A stretch of 64,000 nt of DNA from Arthrobacter luteolus NBRC 107841. GTDB lineage: Bacteria > Actinomycetota > Actinomycetes > Actinomycetales > Micrococcaceae. The stretch spans positions 124,001 through 188,000 of the forward strand of contig NZ_BCQM01000004.1 of assembly GCF_001552075.1 (NCBI RefSeq). The letters run 5' to 3'. Position numbers and translations under genes: made by a program. This document shows, piece after piece, positions 8,316 through 18,226 of the stretch (positions are counted from its first letter, which is position 1; each line of letters begins with the position of its first letter). The notes below the pieces were generated by a model that did no database searches, was not told the DNA's origin, and saw only the letters and a program-made list of their open reading frames with translations.

Positions 8316-11300
8316 TCAGGGCCTGCCTCCACCATGGCCTCCACCATGACCACCACCGTGGCCGCCGCCGTTGCCGGGCTTGCCGCACTTCTGCGCCTCA
8401 AAGGCAGCCGTGTAGCTGGCCTTCTCGGGCTTGCCCTTGCCGGTAAAGGTGTAGTTCACGGTGACTTCGCCGGCCTTGATCGAGGAGTCCTTGGTCTTGA
8501 TGACCACGGTCTTGGACTGGCCCGGGTTCAGGTTGTTGGCTTTGGCCGACCCGTACCTGGACTTAACCTCGACGTTGGCTTTCCGGGTGCCGTCGTTCTT
8601 CACGGTCACGGCAATCTCGGCGCCGGACTTCGTGCACTTGCTCACGGCGGACACCGGGCTGACCGGAGCCGGGGCCGGAACCGTAACCGGCAGCACCTCG
8701 GCCCGGCCGCCCAGACCGGCGGTGCCGCTCAGGTCGCCCGTGCCGTTGTGCAGGTGCAGGAACAGTGCCGAGGCCTCGGTGGTGTCCTTGCTCCGGTTCA
8801 CCGTGAGCTTGCCGCCGTCGACGTCGGCGAACAGGGCATCCGCTGAGCCGCCGGAGAACCACAGCGCCGGATTGGCGGCGTCGAACTCGATGAACTCCGT
8901 GGAATCCACCGGAACCGTGGTTCCGGAATCATCCACGTTGTACAGGCTCCAGGTCACCACTTTGTACTGGATCGGCAGCGACTCCGCCGCCGGATCCAGA
9001 CCCAGGGCCGGAAGGCTGACCGGAAGGGTCACCGTGTTGGAGTCGAAGGTGTTGGAGTCCACGTTGCCGAGCAGGCCGTTGGCCCCGGTTTGGTCCACCA
9101 GGGTGCGTGAGCCGTCCGCGTTCAGACGGTAGGTGTTCACCAGCACCAAGTCCAGGTCATCGGCACGGCCGGTAGCCACGAGGTAGTCAGCCGTGCCGTC
9201 CTTGTTGGTGTCGATCTCAACGTTGACCTCATTGTGCCCGCCCAGGATGGGCCAGTTCTCCCACGTGCTCAGGCCGAAGTTCAGCACAGCATCTGCGGGG
9301 TCACCGCCGCCGGCCTTCACAGCCGGAAGGGTGGAGGACGCGCCCACGGCCGAAAGGTCCATGGCCTTCATGGAGTCCAGCGCCAGGTTATCCAGCTTCG
9401 GGCTCTGTCCGCCCAGGACCAGCGGCGAAACCAGGGACAGGTAGGTCGAAGCGTCCGAGCCCTGCACCAGATCGCGGCCGGTCAGCGTCACGTCCGACGC
9501 CAGGGCCTCGGAGTCATCGAAATCGATGCCGGTGCCGGCGCTCATGTCAGACGTCGGCTTCGGCGCCGTGTACACGGGCACCCGCAGCGTCGGAATGCCG
9601 CTGCTGGCCAGCTGGACGCGTCCGGAGACATCGGCCAGGAACTGGCGCGGCAGGCCCAGCTGTTCGGTGTCTGCAGCGGGGTCGATGGTTTTGGCCAGGG
9701 CCGCGGGATCGGTGACCGTGAGCGTGACGTCCACGGTGGCCTTGGCGTTCGCGCCCACGCTGACGCTCGGAGCCGTGGTGATCTCCACCCCGGGCATCGT
9801 CGACGCCGGCAGGTAGCTGACGTCGAAGGTGCGCGGGGCGTCCGACTTGTTCTGGACCGTCACCTTGCGGGTCACCGTCAGGGCCTCGGCACCGAGTTCC
9901 AGCACCCCGAAGTTCACGCTGGTAAGCGTCGGGTCTTCGGAATCGTAGGCCAGGACCTTGGAGTTGACGGCGTCCAGGACATCCACGCGGCCGGAGCCAA
10001 CACGGTTCGGGCCGTGCACGGCGCCGTTGGCGGCCAGGACGTCATGGGTGGCCGTGTTCATGATGGTGCTCTTCACTTCGTACGGCGTGTAATCCGTCGC
10101 CGCATACATCAGTGCGGCGAGGCCAGCCACGTGCGGTGTGGCCATCGACGTTCCGGATTTCACCGAGGCGGCGTTTCCGGAGCCCACATTGGCGGAGCCG
10201 ATCGAGGAGCCGGGAGCGGCGACGTCGGGCTTCACCACACCGTTGGAACCATGCAGGCCGCGCGAGGAGAAGGAGCTCACCGAATCCAGCGAATTCGACG
10301 GACCGGTGGCGGTACCCATGTAGCCGGGATCCAGGCGCAGGCTCAGCTCGCCGGAGACGGCAGCTGGACGCAGCCGGTCGGAGGCCTCGCGGTTGAGCTG
10401 GATGCCCGGGATGGCCGCGTTGCCACCAATACCGGCGTCGAACACATCGCGCGGGGAATCCAGGACGACGCCGGTCGCCCCCGCGGCCTGGGCGTTGTTG
10501 AAGCGGGCCCCCGAACCGCAGGGGAACGCACCGCTCTCTTCCCACTGGATCCAGACCCATTTACCGGTCAGGGAACCGGCGGGGAACGCCGAACAGCCGA
10601 ACTTGTTGTCAGCCGGAGCCGCCACCACGCTGCCGGTGAGCCGTTCGGGCGTCACCGCCGGATCGGAGTAGTTGAAGTTGGCGGAGTACTGACCCGCAGC
10701 GGAGCCCTTCAGCTCTTCCGGGGCCAGGACGTCGGCACGGTCAAGCGAGATCTGCGAGCCGATGGAGCTTGCGACCGTGAGCGCGGACCGGGCGTTTCCG
10801 GGCGAGCCGCCCACGTTGTAGACGTCGCCGGCGTTGCCGGAGGCGACCACGGACAGGATGCCCTGCTCGGTCAGCTTGTCCACAATGTCGTTTTCCGGGT
10901 CATCGACCGGAGCGTAGTCGGAGCCAAGGGACATGTTCACGACCTGCGCGCGGTCGGAGAAATCGCCGTCGCCGTTGGGGTCCAGTACATAGTCCAGAGC
11001 CTGGCCGACGACGTCGGAGGAGCCGGTGCAGCCGAACACGCGGATGCCGACCAGCTGGGCTTCGGGAGCCGAGCCGGGGCCGATCCGCAGGTCATTGACG
11101 GTCTGCGCGGTCAGGGAGGAGAAATCGCCGTCGAACGTGGTGCCGTCGGCGTTGGTCCCATATCCGGCGGCGGTGCCGGCGACGTGTGTGCCGTGGCCCT
11201 GGCAATCCAGCGGGTTGAGGTCCGGCTTGGGGATCGGCTGGTAGTCCGCGGCGGTCGGGTCGGCGTTGTAGTCATCGCCCACCAGGTCATAGCCGCCGAT

Positions 11301-12002
11301 GAACTTGTCCGGATCGATCAGGCCGCTGGCGGCGTCGGGAATGCCGGGCGAGGCCTGGGCAGCTTCAAACGCCTCCACCGTGCCGGGGCCGCCGAAGTCG
11401 CTGTGGGTGTAATCGATGCCCGTGTCCAGCACGGCAATGGTGATGCCCTTGCCGGTCTGCTGGCGTTCCACCCAGGTGTTCAGTGCCCGGGTGTCGATGT
11501 CTGCACCCTTGTTGTCGATCGTTTTGGGCACAATCCGGGTGATCTTGGCGACGTCGCCGCGGTCCGCCAGCGCTTTGATCGCTTCAGCGTCTCCGACAAT
11601 TGCCACACCGGGCAGGGAGTTGGTGGTGGTGTAAATGGTGCTGGCAGATGCTTCCTGGGCCACTGACTCAGCCTGGGATTCGATGTCCGCCCGGATCTGC
11701 TGGACCCGCGGTGTATCCACTACCGGGTCCTGCTTGCCTTCCTTCACGGCCTCCGGCTGGGTCTGTTCAAAGGCGCCTTCGCCGGTGAACTGGACGTAGA
11801 CAGAGACCTCTCCGCTGATGCCGCGGAGGCTCGGGGAAACCTTTTGCTCCGCAAATTTCTCGACCGCGAACCCCTGGGCCGCGTTCTCCGTCCCGGTGCC
11901 TTCGGTTGCCTGGGCCGGTAGGCCCAGTCCTGCTGTGAGTGCCAGGCCGGCGACGGCGGCAGTTGCCACCACTCCCGGCCTGCGATGAATGGACCGTCTC
12001 AT
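8316..12002 (-). CDS. Secreted S8 family serine protease (subtilase) with PA domain
   Basis: Large extracellular protease of 1228 aa. Residues 1-33 form a signal peptide (MRRSIHRRPG, hydrophobic core, cleavage near AQA). An inhibitor-like propeptide follows, then the subtilisin catalytic triad: Asp193 (AVLDTGID), His270 (GHGTHVAG) and Ser619 (GTSMATPHVAG), with the oxyanion Asn in VASGNAG. A protease-associated domain is inserted at about 440-555. The C-terminal half is beta-rich (Fn3/CARDB-like) and ends in GGHGGGHGGGHGGGRP. No sortase motif or membrane anchor is present, so it is probably released. AAGGAG lies 4 nt before the start ATG. It is transcribed alone. Confidence 0.95.
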   Translation of the reverse strand: MRRSIHRRPGVVATAAVAGLALTAGLGLPAQATEGTGTENAAQGFAVEKFAEQKVSPSLRGISGEVSVYVQFTGEGAFEQTQPEAVKEGKQDPVVDTPRVQQIRADIESQAESVAQEASASTIYTTTNSLPGVAIVGDAEAIKALADRGDVAKITRIVPKTIDNKGADIDTRALNTWVERQQTGKGITIAVLDTGIDYTHSDFGGPGTVEAFEAAQASPGIPDAASGLIDPDKFIGGYDLVGDDYNADPTAADYQPIPKPDLNPLDCQGHGTHVAGTAAGYGTNADGTTFDGDFSSLTAQTVNDLRIGPGSAPEAQLVGIRVFGCTGSSDVVGQALDYVLDPNGDGDFSDRAQVVNMSLGSDYAPVDDPENDIVDKLTEQGILSVVASGNAGDVYNVGGSPGNARSALTVASSIGSQISLDRADVLAPEELKGSAAGQYSANFNYSDPAVTPERLTGSVVAAPADNKFGCSAFPAGSLTGKWVWIQWEESGAFPCGSGARFNNAQAAGATGVVLDSPRDVFDAGIGGNAAIPGIQLNREASDRLRPAAVSGELSLRLDPGYMGTATGPSNSLDSVSSFSSRGLHGSNGVVKPDVAAPGSSIGSANVGSGNAASVKSGTSMATPHVAGLAALMYAATDYTPYEVKSTIMNTATHDVLAANGAVHGPNRVGSGRVDVLDAVNSKVLAYDSEDPTLTSVNFGVLELGAEALTVTRKVTVQNKSDAPRTFDVSYLPASTMPGVEITTAPSVSVGANAKATVDVTLTVTDPAALAKTIDPAADTEQLGLPRQFLADVSGRVQLASSGIPTLRVPVYTAPKPTSDMSAGTGIDFDDSEALASDVTLTGRDLVQGSDASTYLSLVSPLVLGGQSPKLDNLALDSMKAMDLSAVGASSTLPAVKAGGGDPADAVLNFGLSTWENWPILGGHNEVNVEIDTNKDGTADYLVATGRADDLDLVLVNTYRLNADGSRTLVDQTGANGLLGNVDSNTFDSNTVTLPVSLPALGLDPAAESLPIQYKVVTWSLYNVDDSGTTVPVDSTEFIEFDAANPALWFSGGSADALFADVDGGKLTVNRSKDTTEASALFLHLHNGTGDLSGTAGLGGRAEVLPVTVPAPAPVSPVSAVSKCTKSGAEIAVTVKNDGTRKANVEVKSRYGSAKANNLNPGQSKTVVIKTKDSSIKAGEVTVNYTFTGKGKPEKASYTAAFEAQKCGKPGNGGGHGGGHGGGHGGGRP

Positions 12003-12412
12003 TGTGCTCCTTGAACATTTCCGCCGCGTGCTGCCGGAGAAACGCCGTCAGAGACCTGTTGCACTAGAGACCTGAACCGCCGCCCGCCGGCTGCTGACAC
12101 ACGTGACAGCTTTCCGTTGTGCCCCCAACCCCCGTTGTGGGGTGTCAGCTATGCACCTTCGGCCCCCAAATGCCCGCAGCCGTAGGCACACCCTAAGCGA
12201 GCATTTCGGCAGGTCAAAGGTTCACGGTTTTGGGCCGCGATTCGCTCAGCGGCTCTTGACGGGAACGGCTGTGCAGGGCTTAAATCGCGGACTGAGCTGG
12301 CGCGGAGGGACGGAGCCCACGGGAAAAGCTCCGGACGTTCACGGGAAAAACGAAACGGACGGCGGCACCGTTTCCGGTGCCGCCGTCCGCCGTAGTCAGG
12401 GACTTGAAAGGG
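12003..12412. other. Intergenic region upstream of the subtilase gene
   Basis: About 410 bp without a supported gene. It holds the pyridoxine kinase terminator at its right end and must contain the subtilase promoter. A C/G-rich imperfect inverted repeat occurs near 12121-12145. I see no credible ORF, RNA gene or riboswitch. Confidence 0.5.
12357..12388 (-). terminator. Terminator of the pyridoxine kinase gene
   Basis: A 14-bp perfect stem GGACGGCGGCACCG/CGGTGCCGCCGTCC with a 4-nt loop is followed on the minus strand by GTTTCGTTTTTCCC. It lies 25 bp past the stop codon, a classic intrinsic terminator. Confidence 0.85.
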
Positions 12413-13246
12413 TTAGAGCGCCGGGCCGCTGCCCGCGCCGCCCTGCCAAAGGGCATCGAACGGTGTGTGGGAGGAGACCCGGTTCCGGATGCCTTCGGTG
12501 ACGAACGCCTTGGCGGTGCGGGCAGCCTCGAGCGGTGACGCACCCTTGGCCAGTTCGGCAGTGATCGCTGCGGCGAGCGTGCAGCCGGCACCGCTGACGG
12601 CAACGTCACCGACCTTCGGCGCGCGCAGCACCTCCATGGTCTGGCCGTCATAGAAAACGTCGACGGCGTCGTCGCCTTCCAGCCGCACCCCGCCCTTGGC
12701 CAGCACGACGGCGCCGGAGGCTTCATGGATCCGGCGGGCCGCTTCCTGCAGGTCCTCGACGGATTCGATGGAATCCATGCCGGAGAGGGACAGGGACTCG
12801 AAGTGGTTAGGGGTCACGAACGTAGCCAGCGGAAGGATCTGGGCCTTGAGCGCCTGGTCGGTGTCCAGGGCAGCGCCCGGTTCCTGCCCCTTGCAGATCA
12901 GGACCGGGTCCAGCACGATGTTCTTCCAGTCCTGGCTCTGCAGTGCCTTGGCCACAGTGTCGATGGTGGCGGGCGTGCCAAGCATGCCGATCTTCACGGT
13001 TTCCAGGTCATAGGCCGTCTGAATGGCCTCGAGCTGGTCCGCGATGACCTGCGGTTCCACCGGAACGAAGCGGTGGTTCCAGTTGTCCTTCGGGTTGAAG
13101 GAAACAATGCAGGTCAGGGCAGCGATGCCGTAGGTGCCCAGTTCCTGGAACGTTTTGAGGTCTGCCTGTGCGCCCGCTCCGCCGGTGGCTTCCGAGCCGG
13201 CAATGGTGAGCGTGACGGCCGGAGCCGAATGTGTGTGTGAAGACAT
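12413..13246 (-). CDS. pdxK: PdxK-like pyridoxine/pyridoxal kinase (ThiD family)
   Basis: Phosphorylates the B6 vitamers pyridoxine or pyridoxal, or a hydroxymethylpyrimidine, in the cytosol. The protein is 277 aa with the ThiD fold: TIAGSEATGGAGAQADLKT at the N-terminus, GMLGT, and the anion hole VSGAGCTLAAA near the C-terminus. Several features match the Bacillus subtilis PdxK branch rather than true ThiD: DLKTFQE...YG.AALT.IVSFNP...WNH, and the ICKG motif, whose cysteine is characteristic. Automatic annotation would probably say ThiD. No thiamine genes are adjacent. The gene has its own terminator. Confidence 0.82.
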   Translation of the reverse strand: MSSHTHSAPAVTLTIAGSEATGGAGAQADLKTFQELGTYGIAALTCIVSFNPKDNWNHRFVPVEPQVIADQLEAIQTAYDLETVKIGMLGTPATIDTVAKALQSQDWKNIVLDPVLICKGQEPGAALDTDQALKAQILPLATFVTPNHFESLSLSGMDSIESVEDLQEAARRIHEASGAVVLAKGGVRLEGDDAVDVFYDGQTMEVLRAPKVGDVAVSGAGCTLAAAITAELAKGASPLEAARTAKAFVTEGIRNRVSSHTPFDALWQGGAGSGPAL

Positions 13247-13309
13247 GTTTCCATCTTCTACCTTTAGCGGGGCGGGCCGCCACCTGCGACATGGCCGGAA
13301 CGGAACGCG

Positions 13310-13792
13310 TCAGGCGCGGACATCCATCAGACGCCATACGGCAAGCCGTCCGATGGCGGCCGAGCAGCCGATCGCCAGTGCCATCAGCAGCGGCACCCCG
13401 ATGGATCCAGCGATCAAGCCGATGACCAGCCAGGCCAGCAACAGGGGCACCACGAAAAACGCGAGGACGTGGAGCCACTGATTGGGTACGCCCCGCAGCA
13501 GCAGCCCCAGTGCCAGTCCCACCGGTGCCGCAGTGAGCAGGCCGAGACCTCCGGCATAAAAGGCAGCGATCACGATGATCCACAGATAACCCCAGAAATC
13601 ACGGGAGGTGCCCCAGCCGATGGCGATGGTGGCCATCGCTGCCACCAGCAGGCAGGCGATCGCGTAACCGGTGCCGAATGCGATGGGGCCGAAGGTCACG
13701 CGGGGGGTCCGGACCAGGTGCCTTTCCGGCGCGCGGGTGCTGCTGGATGGCCCGGCTGGATCGACGTCGTCGTCGTCCGCAGTTTCAGTCAT
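13310..13792 (-). CDS. Small four-helix membrane protein, function unknown
   Basis: A 160-aa protein with an acidic cytosolic N-terminus (TETADDDDVD) and four hydrophobic segments at roughly residues 37-60, 68-92, 104-128 and 130-150. I do not recognise the family. Its start overlaps the TetR-family gene by 8 bp, so it is probably translated from the same mRNA and may be the regulator's partner or target. Confidence 0.75.
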   Translation of the reverse strand: MTETADDDDVDPAGPSSSTRAPERHLVRTPRVTFGPIAFGTGYAIACLLVAAMATIAIGWGTSRDFWGYLWIIVIAAFYAGGLGLLTAAPVGLALGLLLRGVPNQWLHVLAFFVVPLLLAWLVIGLIAGSIGVPLLMALAIGCSAAIGRLAVWRLMDVRA

Positions 13793-14555
13793 GTGATCGC
13801 GCTCCTCGCAGCAGCTTCACCACATCTTCCACAATATTCCGGACAACCGGTAGGCGGGAGAGGATCACCAGCTTTGCGACCAGGGGAGCGATGTTCGCCA
13901 CCAGCCGCCTGGAGCGGGCCTGCCCGGGGGAGGAATCATAAACCCAGAACAGGGTGACGCCCATGTGCACGAGCCACAGCAGCTCCGGCAGATCATCCCG
14001 AATGGCCAGCGGCGGCTGCGGCCGGGCGGTCTGGACGGCCTGCCGGTACACGGCAATCGACTTACCGCGGCCGATCTGGGCGGCGTCCGGTGCGGGGGCC
14101 GGGTCGGATGCGGGGGCCGGGGCCTCCGGCTGGGCTTCGGGGGAAGCTGCCGCCGTCGTCGTACCTGCTGCCGCCGCCGTCGCGCGGGCCGCGTAGCGGG
14201 TGCCGCCCGGAACCGGCAGGGCGGCGTTCTTTAGGAACTGGTGGCCCAGGCCGTGGTACGGGGACAGGACATCGAGGTTGGCCAGCAGGATCACCCGGAG
14301 GTGCTCGCCGAGGTTGTGTCCCTCGCGCAGCAGGGGCAGGGCAACGGAGCGGTGTTCGTCCTGCAGTGAGCGGTAGAGCTCTGCCACGAGCGCGTCTTTG
14401 GACTCGAAGTAGTAGTACGCGTTGCCAACGGAGACCCCGGCGGCTTCGGCGATACCGCGCATGGTGGTGCGCTCGTATCCCTGTGCGCGGAAAAGCGCTG
14501 TTGCGGTCTCGACCAGCCGTTGCCGGGTGGTTTCGCTCTTTGCCCCGGCGGCCAT
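13785..14555 (-). CDS. TetR-family transcriptional regulator
   Basis: A 256-aa DNA-binding repressor. The N-terminal HTH is canonical (LVETATALFRAQGYERTTMRGIAEAAGVSVGNAYYYF). Residues about 120-150 are an Ala/Pro/Thr-rich low-complexity insert between ligand-domain helices, an unusual feature that lengthens the protein. AGGAG lies 4 nt before ATG 14555. It is coupled to the downstream membrane-protein gene by an 8-bp overlap and is divergent from the queuosine transporter. The ligand is unknown. Confidence 0.9.
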   Translation of the reverse strand: MAAGAKSETTRQRLVETATALFRAQGYERTTMRGIAEAAGVSVGNAYYYFESKDALVAELYRSLQDEHRSVALPLLREGHNLGEHLRVILLANLDVLSPYHGLGHQFLKNAALPVPGGTRYAARATAAAAGTTTAAASPEAQPEAPAPASDPAPAPDAAQIGRGKSIAVYRQAVQTARPQPPLAIRDDLPELLWLVHMGVTLFWVYDSSPGQARSRRLVANIAPLVAKLVILSRLPVVRNIVEDVVKLLRGARSHD

Positions 14556-14780
14556 CGAACTCCTGTTCCTACTTCGTCATCGACATTAGAACACAGTTTT
14601 GAACAGGTTCAGAAATGTGACGCGTGCAGGCTGGGAGGCTTCACTGAAGGAATCCGGAGCCCCGGCGGGAGCGAAACATGGCAGAATGAACGCTGGTCCT
14701 TTGGGCCGCCCGGGACAGCGGGCAAGTGCTAATACAGCCGGCGAAAGCTCAGGCGAACCACTAACCGAACGGGAATACCC

Positions 14781-15515
14781 ATGTCTTCATCAACCCCGGG
14801 CGCTGCCGTCCAGGCGCCTCAGGCTCCGAGCTACGCCTCGCGCGGCAGCTCCCATTACGATCTGATCCTCACCCTCATGTGTGTGGTGATCATCATCTCC
14901 AATATCGGGGCTTCCAAGGGTGTGGTCCTCGGCCCGATTTTCGGAGACGTCAGCATTGTTACCGACGGCGGTTTCTTCCTCTTCCCGCTGGCCTACATCC
15001 TTGGCGACGTCATCAGCGAGGTGTACGGATTCAAGGCTGCCCGCCGGGCCATTTATATGGGCTTTGCGATGGCCGCATTTGCGGTGCTGGCGTTTGCGGT
15101 GATCATTGCACTGCCAGGGTTCGACGACGATTTCGGGCTCGAGAAGCAATCGGCACTCGAGGTGGCGCTGGGTCCGGTCTGGCAGATCGTGGTTGCCTCA
15201 CTGCTGGGCTTCCTGGCCGGGCAGCTGCTGAATTCGCTGGTCCTGACCCGGATGAAGGCGAAGTTCAAGGAGCGTGCCCTTGCGGGCCGGCTGATGGCTT
15301 CCACCGGTGCGGGCGAGTTTGCCGACACCCTGATTTTCTGTGCGATTGCCGCACCGGTGATCGGCATCAGCGACGCCGGCCAGTTCGTGAACTACGTGAT
15401 CTTCGGCTTTGTGTACAAGACGGCCGTGGAGTTCCTCTTCGTCCCGGTGACCTCTGCCGTGATCAAGGCGATCAAGAAGCGGGAGCCAACCTATGGGCAG
15501 GTTTCTGCTAGCTGA
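14781..15515 (+). CDS. Queuosine precursor transporter (YhhQ/QPTR family)
   Basis: Membrane importer of queuosine precursors (preQ0, preQ1 or queuine). The protein is 244 aa with about six helices. Family signatures are visible: IISNIGASKGVVL, FPLAYILGDVISEVYGFKAAR, GFLAGQLLNSLVLTRMK, and STGAGEFADTLIFCAIA. It is convergent with tRNA-guanine transglycosylase, the enzyme that would use the imported base, and no queCDEF genes are in this window. The pair therefore reads as a salvage module. No strong ribosome site precedes ATG 14781; the leader is discussed as a finding. Confidence 0.93.
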   Translation: MSSSTPGAAVQAPQAPSYASRGSSHYDLILTLMCVVIIISNIGASKGVVLGPIFGDVSIVTDGGFFLFPLAYILGDVISEVYGFKAARRAIYMGFAMAAFAVLAFAVIIALPGFDDDFGLEKQSALEVALGPVWQIVVASLLGFLAGQLLNSLVLTRMKAKFKERALAGRLMASTGAGEFADTLIFCAIAAPVIGISDAGQFVNYVIFGFVYKTAVEFLFVPVTSAVIKAIKKREPTYGQVSAS

Positions 15516-15564
15516 GCTGGGCCGAGCAAGTGCACAGCTCCCCGGGCTTCAGCTCAGCTAGCAG
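15505..15564. terminator. Long-stem bidirectional terminator between transporter and tgt
   Basis: CTGCTAGCTGAGCTG (15505-15519) pairs perfectly with CAGCTCAGCTAGCAG (15550-15564), enclosing about 30 nt. The left arm overlaps the last codons of the transporter. A further CTGCTAGCTG follows at 15580, overlapping the end of tgt. The convergent position suggests a shared terminator. Confidence 0.65.
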
Positions 15565-15582
15565 TACCTGAAGGCTGTCCTG

Positions 15583-16962
<1,380 letters not shown>

Positions 16963-17082
16963 TCAACGACGAAGCGTAAGGTTGGTTGGTGGGATTTTGG
17001 CTCCTGCCCGGCTGGCCTGCTCCCGCCAACCGACCCCTCATTTCCCGGACTCCCGGATGACAGAAAGGCCGTTGAAGTCCCC

Positions 17083-18135
17083 TTGAAGCACCTGCGCGAA
17101 ATGTTCAGCATCGCTCCCGCCCAGAACGACCATCATGCGGGGATCCGCTGCGGCATCGGCGTTGGGGTTCCGCTGTTCACCCTGCTGCTGCTGGGCCGGA
17201 TCGATCTGGCCATCTTCGTGGCCTTCGGCGCCTTTACCGGAATCTACGGCCGGAACGAGCCGCACCGGCAGCGCCTGGGACACCAGCTGCGCGCGGGAGC
17301 GCTGATGTTCGCGGTCATCCTGGCAGGGGCACTGACTTCCCGGCTGGGCCTTGATGCCTGGGGGATCGTCCTGGGCACCACCGTGGTGGCCGGGCTCGGC
17401 ACGATCGCCACCGGCTTCTGGCGGCTCCGCCCGGCAGGGTCGCTGTTCCACATCTTCGCGTACGCGGCCATTTCCTCGGTCCCGGGCCAGCCCCCGCTGT
17501 GGCAGGCGCTGCTGGTGGCTGCGTTGACCATTGCCTTCGCGGTCCTGCTCGGGTTGTCGACGATGGCCTGGCCCCGGTACCGGACCGAGTGGGTGAAGCC
17601 CGTCCGGCCGCGGTTCTCCCCGGCCCAGCGCAAAACCATATATGTCGACGGCGCCCTGTACGCCACCGCGGCGGCGGCGGCCGGTTCCATTGCGACACTG
17701 CTGGGAATCGGGCACAACTACTGGGCGATGGTCGCTGCCACGGTGCCGCTGGTCGGGGCCACACTCCGGAACCGGATGCACCGCGGGCTGAACCGCGTCC
17801 TCGGCACATTCGGCGGACTCGCCGTTACCGCGGCCATCCTGCTGGTCGGACTGGCACCCTGGCAGCTGGTGCTGGTGATTGCGGTGTTCCAATGCTGCGC
17901 GGAGCTGTTTATCGCCCGCAACTACGCACTGGCCCAGGTGGTCATCACCCCGCTGGCCCTGCTGAGCACGGAGCTTTCCCATCCCAGCAATCCTGCGCTG
18001 CTGATTCAGGACCGGGCGCTGGAGACCGTGATCGGCGCCGCCGTCGGCATGGCGCTGGTTGCGCTCGTGCAGGTGCGGACCACGCGGATCCGGGCAAGAA
18101 ACACCGGCAGGGCTGAGGCTGGCCCGGTCGCGTGA
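17083..18135 (+). CDS. FUSC-family inner-membrane protein
   Basis: A 350-aa membrane protein of the fusaric-acid-resistance/aromatic-acid-exporter superfamily (compare YccS, AaeB). Two blocks of about four or five helices are seen: residues 25-160, then 190-340 with NYWAMVAATVPLVGATLRNRMHRGLNRVLGT, the FUSC signature. A short basic linker separates them. No periplasmic adaptor gene is adjacent, as expected for an actinobacterium. The substrate is unknown. The preceding 230 bp hold no gene. Confidence 0.85.
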   Translation: MKHLREMFSIAPAQNDHHAGIRCGIGVGVPLFTLLLLGRIDLAIFVAFGAFTGIYGRNEPHRQRLGHQLRAGALMFAVILAGALTSRLGLDAWGIVLGTTVVAGLGTIATGFWRLRPAGSLFHIFAYAAISSVPGQPPLWQALLVAALTIAFAVLLGLSTMAWPRYRTEWVKPVRPRFSPAQRKTIYVDGALYATAAAAAGSIATLLGIGHNYWAMVAATVPLVGATLRNRMHRGLNRVLGTFGGLAVTAAILLVGLAPWQLVLVIAVFQCCAELFIARNYALAQVVITPLALLSTELSHPSNPALLIQDRALETVIGAAVGMALVALVQVRTTRIRARNTGRAEAGPVA

Positions 18136-18166
18136 GGCCGGGCGCCGGTCCGCGCCGGCGGTCCGG

Positions 18167-18226
18167 GTGTTATAGGTCCAGGCGCTGACGTTCCAGGTGT
18201 TAAAGGTCCAGCCGCTAAAGGTCCAG
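18167..18226. repeat. Two 30-bp imperfect direct repeats over a gene end
   Basis: 18167-18196 and 18197-18226 are 30-bp imperfect copies beginning GTGTTAWAGGTCCAG. The second contains two 15-bp sub-copies of the AGGTCCAG core. The array covers the last codons and stop (18215-18217) of the minus-strand gene. Confidence 0.75.

Noticed and set aside
9234-11666. 810-aa open frame on the plus strand
   Set aside because: It lies antisense to the subtilase gene, whose catalytic motifs are certain. The translation is Arg/Gly/His/Val-rich without domains, as expected for a shadow frame in GC-rich DNA.
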